The notes beneath the pieces are model-generated. The model ran no database searches, was not told the origin of the DNA, and worked only from the letters and a program-made list of their open reading frames with translations. Position numbers and translations under genes: made by a program. From NCBI RefSeq assembly GCF_009755605.1, contig NZ_WPNZ01000009.1:310001-374000 (forward strand): a stretch of 64,000 bases of DNA. The letters are read 5' to 3'. This DNA comes from Streptomyces typhae. GTDB lineage: Bacteria; Actinomycetota; Actinomycetes; Streptomycetales; Streptomycetaceae. The number at the start of each line of letters is the position of its first letter. The first letter of the stretch is position 1. This document shows, piece after piece, positions 8,143 through 17,085 of the stretch.

Positions 8143-9108
8143 ATGAACAGCAGGACGCGTCGCGCACGACGGATGGCAGGGGCGGCCACGGCCGTCGTGG
8201 CGCTGACCGCGGGGCTCTCCGCGTGCGGCGGGGACAGCCTGGAGGACGACAAGGGCTCCGACGGCGGCGGCAAGGGCAAGATAGTGGTGGGCTCGGCGCG
8301 GTTCACCGAGCAGAAGGTCCTCGCCGAGCTGTACGCGGGCGTCCTGCGGGACGCCGGTTACGACGCGTCGGTCAAGACCGTGCAGAACCGCGAGGTGTAC
8401 GAGCCCGAGCTGAAGAAGGGCACCATCGACGTCGCCCCGGAATACGCGGCCACGCTCACGGAATTCCTCAACCTGAAGAAGAACGGCGCCGACGCGAAGC
8501 CGGTCGCCTCCAGCGATCTCGACGCGACGTACGGCGAACTCACCGAGCTGGCCGAGCCGCGCGGCCTCAAGGCGCTGCCGCCCGGTGCGGCCGTGGACCA
8601 GAACGCCTTCGCGGTGACCAGCGAATACGCGAAGAAGCACAAGCTCAAGACGCTTTCCGATCTTGGAAAGTCGGGCGAGAAGGTGCGCATCGCCGCCGGT
8701 GACGAATGCGAGACACGGCCGTTCTGCGCCCCGGGCCTGAAGAAGAAGTACGGCATCGACGTCGCCGGAATCGATCCCAAGGGCGTCGGTACCACGCAGT
8801 CGAAGCAGGCCGTGAAGAACGGCACGGACCAGCTGGTCCTGACGACCACCACGGACGCGACGCTGAAGAACTTCGGCCTCGTGATCCTGGAGGACGACAA
8901 GAAGCTCCAGAACGCCGACAACATCCTTCCCGTCGTGAACGCCAAGGAGGCGGGCGACAAGAAGCTGGCCGAGGCCCTCGCCAAGGTCACCAAGGCGCTC
9001 ACGACGGACGATCTCATCGAACTGAACCGCAAGGTCGACGAGGAGCGCCAGAAGGAAGCGGATGTCGCGAAGGAGTATCTGGAGTCGAAGGGCCTGATCG
9101 AGAAGTAG
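8143..9108 (+). CDS. Osmoprotectant-binding lipoprotein of the ABC importer
   Basis: 321 residues. A basic N-terminus, a hydrophobic core and the lipobox LSAC mark a lipoprotein signal. The mature part is an OpuAC/ProX-type domain (KIVVGSARFTEQKVLAELYAG, then TIDVAPEYAATLTEFL and TDQLVLTTTTDATLKNFGL), as in glycine-betaine and choline binding proteins. The ATG at 8143 has GGTGG upstream. An in-frame extension back into the 16-bp repeats is possible but lacks a signal sequence at its N-terminus. Confidence 0.94.
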   Translation: MNSRTRRARRMAGAATAVVALTAGLSACGGDSLEDDKGSDGGGKGKIVVGSARFTEQKVLAELYAGVLRDAGYDASVKTVQNREVYEPELKKGTIDVAPEYAATLTEFLNLKKNGADAKPVASSDLDATYGELTELAEPRGLKALPPGAAVDQNAFAVTSEYAKKHKLKTLSDLGKSGEKVRIAAGDECETRPFCAPGLKKKYGIDVAGIDPKGVGTTQSKQAVKNGTDQLVLTTTTDATLKNFGLVILEDDKKLQNADNILPVVNAKEAGDKKLAEALAKVTKALTTDDLIELNRKVDEERQKEADVAKEYLESKGLIEK

Positions 9109-9115
9109 GCCCCGC

Positions 9116-9136
9116 GCCGGGTTGCGGAATCCCGGC
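9116..9136 (+). terminator. Possible terminator after the osmoprotectant operon
   Basis: GCCGGG pairs with CCCGGC across a 9-nt loop, just 8 nt after the binding-protein stop codon. It is short and has no T-run, so the call is tentative. Confidence 0.35.
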
Positions 9137-9259
9137 GGAGGGAGTGGAGTGACGCTTCGTGGAAGAAGAGGCTCACTGGGGTGGGGAGTTGCGGTGGGGG
9201 CACCGGGAATTTGGCGGGCGGGGCACCAGACTTCGCCTACGCGCGGTAAGTTTCTGGCC

Positions 9260-10567
9260 ATGCCACGTGGACGTCACCGCCATTCCCCACCTCTTCACCG
9301 GCTGCTTCCTCCGTCGGCGGTCGCAGGTTTCTCCCTCGTCTGCGCCGGCGGCGCCTGGATGTTCGCGGAACCCGTCGTGCTGCGCGGCCTCGTCGCAGCC
9401 GCCGCGGCCAGTGCCGTCGTGGGCTCGGTCGTCATGCGGCAGTGGGACCGTGCGGCGGGCAAGCGGGTCGCGGAGCTCGGGCGCGCCCGCGCGGGCGACG
9501 AGTGGCGCTACGAGGAGCGGATAGCCGAGGCCGAGTCCGACCTCGACGAGTCCCGTGAGCTGCGTGCCAAGCTGGAGGCCAAGCTGCGCTCCAAGCGGGC
9601 CGAGCTCGCGGCGCTGCGCAACGAGCACGCGGCACTGCTGCGGAGGTACGCGACGGCGGAGACGGAGCGGGCCGACGCCCTGGAGGGGCGCAGGCTCCTC
9701 GCCATAGAGGCGGCGACGCCCACGCGGGCCGCGCTGCCCGCGGGGGGCTCCTCCGAGGGGGAGAAGCCCGCCGGAGCTTCGGGTTCCGCCGACGCCTCGG
9801 GTGCTTCTGGCCCCTCCGGTTCCTCCGGTTCCTCCGGTTCTTCTGGTCCCTCCGAGTCCTCCGAGTCCTCCGACTCCTCCCGTGCTTCGGGTGCGGGAAC
9901 GTCTCCGCAGGAGGACGCGGGCGACTCTGCCGAGGCGGGGAACGTCCCCGGCGGTGCCGCTCCGGCCGCCGAGCCGCGGGTGGCGGTCAGGCCGGGCGCG
10001 AGCCCCACGCCCTCGCTGTACGGGCGGGCCAATGTCGCGCTGGACCGCCTGGCGCGTCCGGCGTCGACCGCCCGGCCTGCGGTGGCTGCCGCGGGCGCGG
10101 ACGCGGTGGCGGCAGACGACTCCGGCTCCGGCTCCGAGCCGGGCTCCGGCGACGCCGACGACCCCGGAGACCCGGGCGACATGGGTGCCATGGGTGACAT
10201 GGACGACATGGGCCACGAGCGCGCGGTCGGGGCGCACTTCACCGTTCCCACCGCCGCGGCCGTGGTGCCGCCCGTTCAAGGACGGCGGTTCCCGGGCGAG
10301 GGCGGTTTCGACTTCTTCGGTACGAAGGGCACGTCCGCGAAGAGCCTGGCACCTGCCGCGCTGGAGACCGTACAGAACGAGGACCTCGCCGACGTCGTGG
10401 GTGAGGAGGCCCTCGCGGTCCACAAGGCGGAGACCGAGGCCGAGTTCAAGCCGTCGGACGCCATGACGGACGCGGAGCGCGGGGTGGGCCAGGTCATCGA
10501 CCTGACGGCCCACGACGAGACGGAACAGATCGACATGGAGGGCCTGCGCACGGCGCTGCGCGCGTAG
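9260..10567 (+). CDS. Membrane protein with coiled coil and disordered serine-rich linker
   Basis: 435 residues, function unknown. Two N-terminal hydrophobic segments (VAGFSLVCAGGAWMFA, GLVAAAAASAVVGSVVM) are followed by a charged coiled coil at about residues 60-140 (EERIAEAESDLDESRELRAK, RSKRAELAALRNEHAALL). Next comes a low-complexity linker rich in Gly, Ser and Glu, then a glycine-flanked acidic patch and a C-terminal segment (EDLADVVGEEALAVHKAE to the end) that looks ordered. This architecture suggests a cytoplasmic scaffold tethered to the membrane. The ribosome site is weak; an in-frame start at 9122 is less likely because it would precede the membrane segments. Confidence 0.75.
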   Translation: MPRGRHRHSPPLHRLLPPSAVAGFSLVCAGGAWMFAEPVVLRGLVAAAAASAVVGSVVMRQWDRAAGKRVAELGRARAGDEWRYEERIAEAESDLDESRELRAKLEAKLRSKRAELAALRNEHAALLRRYATAETERADALEGRRLLAIEAATPTRAALPAGGSSEGEKPAGASGSADASGASGPSGSSGSSGSSGPSESSESSDSSRASGAGTSPQEDAGDSAEAGNVPGGAAPAAEPRVAVRPGASPTPSLYGRANVALDRLARPASTARPAVAAAGADAVAADDSGSGSEPGSGDADDPGDPGDMGAMGDMDDMGHERAVGAHFTVPTAAAVVPPVQGRRFPGEGGFDFFGTKGTSAKSLAPAALETVQNEDLADVVGEEALAVHKAETEAEFKPSDAMTDAERGVGQVIDLTAHDETEQIDMEGLRTALRA

Positions 10568-10598
10568 CCCAGGAACCGCGCCCCGCGCGCTCCCGGGC

Positions 10599-12056
10599 TC
10601 AGGCCATCCACCGGTCGGGCCGGGCCTCCCGGCGCCCCGTCCGGGACCGCTCGGCCTGCGCCAGCAGAAGCCGCGAGGCCTCCGAGGCGGGCCGCAGCCG
10701 CGCGGCCACCGTCTTGTTGGCCCCCGTGTCCACGTGCACGTCGGCCACGCCCTTGAACCGCTCCCAGGGCCCCTGCCGGACCCGCACGCTCTGCACCTTC
10801 GCGTGCGGCACCAGGGAGAGGCGGCGCCGCAGCAGACCGTGCCCGGCGGCGAAGACGGCGTCGGTGACCGCGAGTCCGTAGCCGTGCCACCACACGGGGA
10901 CGCACCAGGCCGCCCGGGACGGCGGCCGCGAGAGCTCGCTCGCGGCGGGCACCCGCACCCCGGGCAGGATCTGCGAGATCACCGACTCGGCGACCGCCCT
11001 CGGGGCGACCGGCACCAGGACGCTGTTCGACGACCCCGCCACGTCCAGCTCGACCCGCACCCACCCCGGCCGCCGCCACAGCAGCGGCTCGACGATCCGC
11101 ACGGTCTGGACCCGCCCCGGCGGGACCGTCTCGTGCGCCTTGTCGAGGAGGCCGTGGTCGATGCGCAGGCCGTCGGGGGACTCGCCCACCCGCCAGTCGT
11201 ACTCGGCGACGAACCGGCCCACGCTGCTCGCGAAGGCGCCGCCCAGCATGGGCAGGGCGGTCGCGATGACGGTCCACGCGTTGTGCGTGATCAGCCACAG
11301 GACCGTCGGCACGACGAGGGCGGCCACCAGGAGCACCCAGGGGGCGCCGGTGAGCAGCAGGGACACGGCGAGCATCCGGGGCTGTACGTGCAGCAGGTTG
11401 CGGACCGGCGCCTCGCCGACGTCCCGGGCCGTCTCGGGGGCGAATCCGGCGGCCCGCGCGAGCAGTTCGGCACGCAGCGCGGCGGCGTCCTTCTCGCCGA
11501 GGTAGGCCAGCTCGTCCTTCTTCTCCGTGCCGACGACGTCCAGTTTGAGCTTGGATACGCCCACGATGCGGGCGGCGAGCGGCTGGGTGACGTCGACGGC
11601 CTGGAGCCGGTCGAGCCGGATGTGCGCGGTGCGCCGGAACAGCAGTCCCGTACGGATCCGCAGCTCCGTGTCCGTGACGGCGAAGTGCGTGAACCACCAG
11701 CTCAGAAAGCCGTACAGGGCACCGCCGACGATCACGGCGGCGGCGCCCACGGCGAGCGTGAGGGCGGTCAGTTCGGACAGGCGGCGCTGGGTGCCGTCCG
11801 GGTCGTGGAAGGCCCAGCCGACGAGGATGGCGACGGGCGCCCAGGCGCGGCGCAGCGGCGTGACGGGGTGCAGCCGCCGCTCCCGGAGGCCGCCGGGAGC
11901 GGGGGCACCCTCGGCTCGCTCCGGGGCACCTCCGGCTCGCTCCGGAGCACCCCCGGCTCGCTCCGGTGCGCCGCTCGACTCCGGTGCACCGCCCGGCTCC
12001 AGCGCACCCTCGGCCCCCTCCGGGCCCCGTACGCCCCCCGTCGGCGCGCCGCTCAC
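10599..12056 (-). CDS. PH-domain membrane protein, YdbT-like
   Basis: 485 residues. Carries repeated bacterial PH domains (bPH_2/DUF304): TDTELRIRTGLLFRRTAHIRLDRLQ, then DGLRIDHGLLDKAHETVPPGRVQ, then HGLLRRRLSLVPHAKVQSVRV, interleaved with membrane spans. It pairs with the upstream smaller PH protein, as in the YdbS-YdbT pair of Bacillus, which is linked to resistance to other bacteria's toxins. The N-terminus holds a short Pro/Glu/Arg repeat (ERAGGAPERAGGAP). The GTG start overlaps the upstream stop by 4 nt. Confidence 0.88.
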   Translation of the reverse strand: MSGAPTGGVRGPEGAEGALEPGGAPESSGAPERAGGAPERAGGAPERAEGAPAPGGLRERRLHPVTPLRRAWAPVAILVGWAFHDPDGTQRRLSELTALTLAVGAAAVIVGGALYGFLSWWFTHFAVTDTELRIRTGLLFRRTAHIRLDRLQAVDVTQPLAARIVGVSKLKLDVVGTEKKDELAYLGEKDAAALRAELLARAAGFAPETARDVGEAPVRNLLHVQPRMLAVSLLLTGAPWVLLVAALVVPTVLWLITHNAWTVIATALPMLGGAFASSVGRFVAEYDWRVGESPDGLRIDHGLLDKAHETVPPGRVQTVRIVEPLLWRRPGWVRVELDVAGSSNSVLVPVAPRAVAESVISQILPGVRVPAASELSRPPSRAAWCVPVWWHGYGLAVTDAVFAAGHGLLRRRLSLVPHAKVQSVRVRQGPWERFKGVADVHVDTGANKTVAARLRPASEASRLLLAQAERSRTGRREARPDRWMA

Positions 12057-12568
12057 AGCCCCGCCGATCGGGCCTCGCCGAGCTCCGTGAGCCGGTCCCG
12101 CAGCCGCTCGGCCTCGCTGGGCACGAGGCCCGGGATGCGGGCGTCCGTGGCTGCCGCGGCCGTGTGCAGCTGGACGCCCGCCAGGCCGAAGTACCGCTCA
12201 AGTGGGCCCGATGTGACCTCGACGAGCTGCATCCTGCCGTACGGCACGACGGTCTCCTCGCGCCACAGGACGCCCCGGCTGATGAGGAGGTCGTCGGCCC
12301 GCTCCCTGTACCGCCACGAGCGCCAGTTGCGGCCGAGCAGCACCCAGCCCCAGGCCGCGAGTGCCAGCGGCAGCGCCGCGAAGACCGCCCACGCCGGGCC
12401 CGCGAAGAGACCGAGGAGCACGCCGAGAGCCACCGCGGCGGGCACCAGCCACACCAACAGGAGCATTCTGCGCATGGTCAGCACCCCGCGCGGCAGCCCG
12501 GTCCACCCGGACGGCACACCGCTCTCCCCCGTGGATCCCTCTGGCCCCGCCGCCGTCCCCGTCTCCAT
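12053..12568 (-). CDS. PH-domain membrane protein, YdbS-like
   Basis: 171 residues with two membrane spans (MLLLVWLVPAAVALGVLLGL, AVFAALPLALAAWGWVLL) followed by one bPH_2 domain (DDLLISRGVLWREETVVPYG, RMQLVEVTSGPLERYFGL). It is the first gene of a two-gene unit with the YdbT-like protein, overlapping it by GTGA. It is divergent from nuoD2. Known family role: pairs of this type form a membrane complex of unclear function. Confidence 0.87.
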   Translation of the reverse strand: METGTAAGPEGSTGESGVPSGWTGLPRGVLTMRRMLLLVWLVPAAVALGVLLGLFAGPAWAVFAALPLALAAWGWVLLGRNWRSWRYRERADDLLISRGVLWREETVVPYGRMQLVEVTSGPLERYFGLAGVQLHTAAAATDARIPGLVPSEAERLRDRLTELGEARSAGL

Positions 12569-12590
12569 GCCCCAAGCGTACGTACGGCAT

Positions 12591-12620
12591 CTGACACCCG
12601 CGTGTCCGCGTGCGTACGAC
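12591..12620 (+). promoter_or_regulatory. Candidate vegetative promoter of nuoD2
   Basis: CTGACA (5 of 6 to TTGACA) is followed after 18 nt by TACGAC, whose last base lies 11 nt before the nuoD2 ATG. The implied leader is only about 5 nt, so translation may be nearly leaderless. This is inferred from consensus only. Confidence 0.45.
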
Positions 12621-12631
12621 AGACTGGGACC

Positions 12632-13828
12632 ATGAGCCCCACGACGGAGCACACGCCCACGACGCGGCCGCCGCGGACGACCGAGCAGGCCGAGACCACC
12701 TTCGGCATCGGCGGCGCCGCGGAGAGCACCGACATGGTGCTGAACATCGGCCCCCAGCACCCGTCCACGCACGGTGTGCTGCGGCTGCGCCTGGTCCTCG
12801 ACGGCGAGCGGATCGAGCGCGCCGAGCCGGTGATCGGCTATATGCACCGCGGCGCGGAGAAGCTCTTCGAGGCCCGTGACTACCGGCAGATCGTGATGCT
12901 GGCCAACCGCCACGACTGGCTGTCGGCGTTCTCGAACGAGCTGGGTGTCGTCCTCGCCGTGGAGCGGATGCTCGGCATGGAGGTGCCCGAGCGCGCGGTG
13001 TGGACGCGCACGCTGCTCGCCGAGCTGAACCGGGTGCTCAACCACCTGATGTTCCTCGGCTCGTATCCGCTGGAGCTCGGCGGCATCACCCCGGTGTTCC
13101 ACGCCTTCCGGGAGCGCGAGGAACTCCAGAACGTCATGGAGGAGGTCTCCGGCGGCCGCATGCACTACATGTTCAACCGTGTCGGCGGCCTCAAGGAGGA
13201 CCTGCCCGCGGGCTGGACGGGACGCGCGCGGGGAGCCGTCGCCGCGGTGCGTTCGCGCATGGACGTGTACGACCGGCTCGTGCTCGGCAACGAGATCTTC
13301 CGGGGCCGCACCCGCGGTGTGGGCGTGCTCTCCGCCGAGGCGGTGCACGCCTACGGAGTGAGCGGTCCGATCGCCCGTGCCTCCGGAGTGGACTTCGACC
13401 TGCGCCGCGACGAGCCGTATCTGGCGTACGGGGAACTCGGCGACGTCCTGAAGGTCGTGACCCGGCAGGACGGCGACTGCCTGGCCCGCTTCGAGTGCCT
13501 GCTCGAACAGACCCACAACGCCCTGGACCTCGCCGACGCCTGCCTCGACCGCGTCGCCGACCTGCCCCAGGGGCCCGTCAACCAGCGCCTGCCGAAGGTC
13601 CTCAAGGCCCCGGAGGGCCACACGTACGCGTGGACCGAGAACCCGCTCGGCATCAACGGCTACTACCTGGTCTCCAAGGGCGAGAAGACCCCGTACCGCC
13701 TCAAGCTCCGCTCGGCCTCGTACAACAACATCCAGGCCCTTGCCGAGCTGCTGCCGGGCACGCTGGTCGCCGACATGGTGGCGATCCTCGGGTCGCTGTT
13801 CTTCGTGGTCGGCGACATCGACAAGTAG
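12632..13828 (+). CDS. nuoD2: Orphan NADH-quinone oxidoreductase subunit D (NuoD2)
   Basis: 398 residues, a full-length homologue of the 49-kDa/NuoD subunit of complex I, but with no other nuo genes around it. Conserved elements are GPQHPSTHG (40-48), GYMHRGAEKL (69-78), FRGRTRGVGVLS and the C-terminal GSLFFVVGDIDK. The loop that normally contains the quinone-contacting tyrosine reads RHDWLSAF, so Trp96 replaces that Tyr. Arg73 in the HRG motif corresponds to the arginine methylated in the mammalian subunit. A convergent MidA-type methyltransferase gene lies 20 bp downstream. It could replace NuoD in a modified complex or belong to an Ech/hydrogenase-like assembly. Confidence 0.9.
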   Translation: MSPTTEHTPTTRPPRTTEQAETTFGIGGAAESTDMVLNIGPQHPSTHGVLRLRLVLDGERIERAEPVIGYMHRGAEKLFEARDYRQIVMLANRHDWLSAFSNELGVVLAVERMLGMEVPERAVWTRTLLAELNRVLNHLMFLGSYPLELGGITPVFHAFREREELQNVMEEVSGGRMHYMFNRVGGLKEDLPAGWTGRARGAVAAVRSRMDVYDRLVLGNEIFRGRTRGVGVLSAEAVHAYGVSGPIARASGVDFDLRRDEPYLAYGELGDVLKVVTRQDGDCLARFECLLEQTHNALDLADACLDRVADLPQGPVNQRLPKVLKAPEGHTYAWTENPLGINGYYLVSKGEKTPYRLKLRSASYNNIQALAELLPGTLVADMVAILGSLFFVVGDIDK

Positions 13829-13847
13829 GGCGGCCGGTCGGGGGCGG

Positions 13848-14954
13848 TCACGGCGGCGGTGCGTCCGCCGGCATGCCGGCCGGTACGTCCGCCAGTACGT
13901 CGGCCAGGTCCAGCCGCACCGGCTGCGCCAGCCAGCCGAAGTCCCCGAGGCCGCCCGGTGCCGTCAGCTCCGCCGCCTCGCCCGCGCGGGCGAGGGCCCG
14001 TACGTAGGCGGCCGGATCGCCAGCGGCGAGCGTGAGAGGCGGCCGGCCGCCGTGGACGCCGAGGGCGTGCAGGGCCGCGCGCTGGGTGCACAGGCGGGCG
14101 CCGGGCAGCGCGCAGGAGTCGAGGGCCACATGCGCGGTGACATCGCGGCTGCCGTCCGGCACGGGCGGTTCCGCACGGCCCGCGCGGAAGCCCGCGAGGG
14201 TGCCGAAGGGCGGCCGGGCATCCCGGGTGTGGGCGTAGTCCACGGCGACCGCGAGACCGCGCGTCAGGGTCGCCGCCGCGGCCGCCCACGCCTCGTCCCG
14301 GGGGCGGCCGATCTCCGCGCGCAGGCCCGGCTCGGCGCCGAGCGGCCACCAGCGCGCCAGCCACGCCGAGTCCCGGCCTCCGACCGGGCCGCCGAGCTCC
14401 TCGGTGCCGTCGGCGTGCACCAGGACGCGGCGCAGCGTCCCGTCGGGTGCCCGCTCGGCCACGTCGAGGGGCACGTTGTCGAGCCACTCGTTGGCGAACA
14501 GCAGACCCCGCACACCGGTGGGCGGCGCGGCGCACCACCGGACGCGGTCGTCGAGCCCCTCGGGGCGTTCGGCGCGCTCCACCGCGTACGCGCGCGTGCG
14601 TGCCGCCACCTCGCCGGGCAGCGCCGCGAGGACGCCCGCCGTCAGTTCGCCGCGGCCCGCGCCCATGTCCACGAACGCGAGCTCCCCGGGGTGGCCGATG
14701 GCGGCGTCGACCCGGCACAGGAGCCGGGCCACGGCGTCCGCGAACAGCGGTGAGGCGTGCACGGAGGTGCGGAAGTGCCCCGCGGGCCCCTCGGGTCGGC
14801 GGTAGAAGCCGCGGGGGCCGTACAGGGCCCTCTCCATGGCTTCCCGCCAGCCGCTCGGCGCGCCGGTTTGCCCCGCGCGAGCTCCTCCTGCCTCGTTCGT
14901 CACATCCCGAAGGCTATGCGGGCCTCCACCTTGGGGAGTACGAGAGGGACGCAC
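13848..14954 (-). CDS. SAM-dependent methyltransferase, MidA/NDUFAF7 family
   Basis: 368 residues. The N-terminus has the MidA pattern: GPRGFYRR, then AGHFRTSVHASPLFADAVA. The SAM site is VDMGAGRGEL (95-104), followed by NEWLDNVPLD (155-164) and VAVDYAHTRD. In mitochondria NDUFAF7/MidA symmetrically dimethylates an arginine of NDUFS2, the NuoD homologue, during complex I assembly. The gene is convergent with an orphan nuoD, which makes NuoD2 the natural candidate substrate; this is inference. The GTG start at 14954 has GGAGG 8 nt upstream. The family is divergent here, so generic annotation tools may only call a methyltransferase. Confidence 0.8.
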   Translation of the reverse strand: MRPSRTPQGGGPHSLRDVTNEAGGARAGQTGAPSGWREAMERALYGPRGFYRRPEGPAGHFRTSVHASPLFADAVARLLCRVDAAIGHPGELAFVDMGAGRGELTAGVLAALPGEVAARTRAYAVERAERPEGLDDRVRWCAAPPTGVRGLLFANEWLDNVPLDVAERAPDGTLRRVLVHADGTEELGGPVGGRDSAWLARWWPLGAEPGLRAEIGRPRDEAWAAAAATLTRGLAVAVDYAHTRDARPPFGTLAGFRAGRAEPPVPDGSRDVTAHVALDSCALPGARLCTQRAALHALGVHGGRPPLTLAAGDPAAYVRALARAGEAAELTAPGGLGDFGWLAQPVRLDLADVLADVPAGMPADAPPP

Positions 14955-14991
14955 GGATCGGACCTCCGGTTGACCCGAGGGGCCTGACGGG

Positions 14992-16212
14992 TTGCCTACG
15001 CTGGGTTACGTGCAGCGCCTCTATGACTTTCTCCGCAGACACCCGACAGGAGTCGACGTCTTCTGGGCGTTCGTCCTGCTCGGGATCTCCGGGCTTGGAC
15101 TGGTGGCCGTCGCCGACGCCCAGGGCCACAGGCAGGTCCTGCTGTCGATACCGACCATGCTCGCCCTCGGCGTCGTGGTGGCCCTGCGGCGCCGGGCGAC
15201 CGAGCGGATGCTGATCCTCGCCGCGGGCATCGGCGTCCTACAGATGATCTTCGACGTGGAACCGAGCCCGGCGAACTTCGCCATGCTCGTGATCATCTAC
15301 ACGGCGGCGGCGGACGGCGCCCCCTGGGCCTCGCGGTTCGCCCTGGTGGGGGGGCTCGTGGCGGCGCCCCTGTCGCAGGCGCGCTGGCCGGAGAGCAACG
15401 CGGGCGTCTGGGGCAACGTCCTCCTGATGGCCTTCCTGGTCGTGCCGTTCGCACTGGCCTGGGTCCTCGGCGACTCCATCCGCACCCGCCGGGCCTACTT
15501 CGCCCAGCTGGAGGAGCGCGCCAACCGCCTGGAGAAGGAGCGCGAGGCGCAGGCCAAGGTCGCGGTCGCGGCCGAGCGCGCCCGCATCGCCCGCGAGCTG
15601 CACGACGTGGTCGCGCACAACGTCTCCGTGATGGTCGTGCAGGCCGACGGCGCCGCCTACGTCCTGGACGCGGCGCCAGACCAGGCCAAGCAGGCCCTCG
15701 CCACCATCTCCGGCACCGGACGGCAGGCCCTCGCCGAGATGCGCAGGCTCCTCGGCGTGCTGCGCACCGGCGAGCACGAGGAGCACGGCGAGTACGTCCC
15801 ACAGCCGGACGTCGAGCAGCTCGACGAGCTGATAGAGCAGGTGCGCGGCGCGGGCCTGCCGGTCGACTTCAAGGTCGAGGGCACCCCGCGCCCGCTGCCC
15901 AGCGGCGTCGAGCTCACCGCGTACCGCATCGTCCAGGAGGCGCTGACCAACACCCGCAAGCACGGCGGCGAGAACGCCGGCGCGAGCGTCCGGCTCGTCT
16001 ACTTCGACGACGGCCTCGGGCTGCTCGTGGAGGACGACGGCAAGGGCGCCCCGCACGAGCTGTACGAGGACGGCGGCGCCGACGGCAGCGGGCACGGCCT
16101 GATCGGCATGCGGGAGCGCGTCGGCATGGTCGGCGGCACCCTCGACGCCGGGCCGCGCCCCGGCGGCGGATTCCGCATCAGCGCGCTGCTCCCACTGAAG
16201 CCCGCACACTGA
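14992..16212 (+). CDS. Sensor histidine kinase, NarL/DesK type
   Basis: 406 residues. An N-terminal block of about four to five membrane spans (FWAFVLLGISGLGLVAVADA, MLALGVVVALRRR, LLMAFLVVPFALAWVLG), a short coiled coil, then a HisKA_3 dimerisation domain with phosphoacceptor His204 (ARELHDVVAHN). The HATPase domain has VEDDGKGAP and GHGLIGMRERVGMVGG. The partner response regulator follows after a 36-bp triple repeat. The TTG start at 14992 has GAGGGG upstream; GTG at 15010 is the alternative. The signal is unknown. Confidence 0.93.
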   Translation: MPTLGYVQRLYDFLRRHPTGVDVFWAFVLLGISGLGLVAVADAQGHRQVLLSIPTMLALGVVVALRRRATERMLILAAGIGVLQMIFDVEPSPANFAMLVIIYTAAADGAPWASRFALVGGLVAAPLSQARWPESNAGVWGNVLLMAFLVVPFALAWVLGDSIRTRRAYFAQLEERANRLEKEREAQAKVAVAAERARIARELHDVVAHNVSVMVVQADGAAYVLDAAPDQAKQALATISGTGRQALAEMRRLLGVLRTGEHEEHGEYVPQPDVEQLDELIEQVRGAGLPVDFKVEGTPRPLPSGVELTAYRIVQEALTNTRKHGGENAGASVRLVYFDDGLGLLVEDDGKGAPHELYEDGGADGSGHGLIGMRERVGMVGGTLDAGPRPGGGFRISALLPLKPAH

Positions 16213-16230
16213 CACCTGTCACTGCCCGAC

Positions 16231-16338
16231 CGCCCGCACCGCACCCCGAACCGTCCGCGATGATGTCGCCCGCACCGCACCTCGAACCGTCCGCGACGAT
16301 GTCGCCCGCACCGCACCCCGAACCGTCCGCGATGATGT
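16231..16338. repeat. Three tandem copies of a 36-bp unit
   Basis: A 36-nt unit beginning CGCCCGCACCGCACC and ending GTCCGCGATGATGT occurs three times without gaps, with two substitutions in the middle copy. It fills most of the gap between the kinase and its response regulator. It may separate their translation or act as a binding array. Confidence 0.95.
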
Positions 16339-16369
16339 GCTGACGGACCACCCATGAAGGGACCCCTTG

Positions 16370-17044
16370 ATGTCGATCCGCGTGATGCTCGTCGACGACC
16401 AGGTGCTGCTGCGCACCGGGTTCCGGATGGTGCTCGCCGCGCAGCCGGACATGGAGGTCGTCGCGGAGGCCGGGGACGGCGTGGAGGCGTTGCAGACGTT
16501 GCGGGCCACCGCGGTCGACGTGGTCCTGATGGACGTCCGCATGCCGAAGCTGGACGGTGTGGAGACGACCCGGCGCATCTGCTCCGACGACAACCCGCCG
16601 AAGGTGCTCATCCTCACCACCTTCGACCTCGACGAGTACGCCTTCTCCGGGCTGAAGGCGGGCGCGTCCGGGTTCATGCTGAAGGACGTGCCGCCGGCCG
16701 AGCTGCTCGCCGCCATCCGGGCCGTGCACAGCGGCGACGCGGTCGTCGCGCCGTCCACCACCCGGCGCCTGCTCGACCGCTTCGCGCCGATGCTGCCCGC
16801 GGGCGCGGGGCAGCCCCGGCACAAGGAGCTGGAGCGGCTCACCGAACGCGAGCGCGAGGTCATGGTGCTCGTCGCGCAGGGCCTGTCGAACGGCGAGATC
16901 GCGGCACGCCTGGTCCTCTCCGAGGCGACCGTGAAGACCCATGTGGGCCGCATCCTGACCAAGCTCGGCCTGCGCGACCGGGTGCAGGTGGTCGTGCTCG
17001 CGTACGAGACGGGTCTGGTGCGGGCGGGCGGCGGCGGGGCCTGA
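16370..17044 (+). CDS. Response regulator, NarL/FixJ family
   Basis: 224 residues. Receiver domain with phosphoacceptor Asp55 (LMDVRMPKLDG), the conserved Thr in LTTF and Lys in LKDV. A LuxR-type helix-turn-helix follows (LTEREREVMVLVAQGLSNGEIA, then EATVKTHVGRILTKLGLRDR). It is paired with the kinase directly upstream. ATG at 16370 is preceded by AAGGGA at 8 nt. Confidence 0.95.
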   Translation: MSIRVMLVDDQVLLRTGFRMVLAAQPDMEVVAEAGDGVEALQTLRATAVDVVLMDVRMPKLDGVETTRRICSDDNPPKVLILTTFDLDEYAFSGLKAGASGFMLKDVPPAELLAAIRAVHSGDAVVAPSTTRRLLDRFAPMLPAGAGQPRHKELERLTEREREVMVLVAQGLSNGEIAARLVLSEATVKTHVGRILTKLGLRDRVQVVVLAYETGLVRAGGGGA

Positions 17045-17085
17045 CCCACTTCTGGGGCGCGCCTGCCGGTGCAGGGCGCTCGCCG

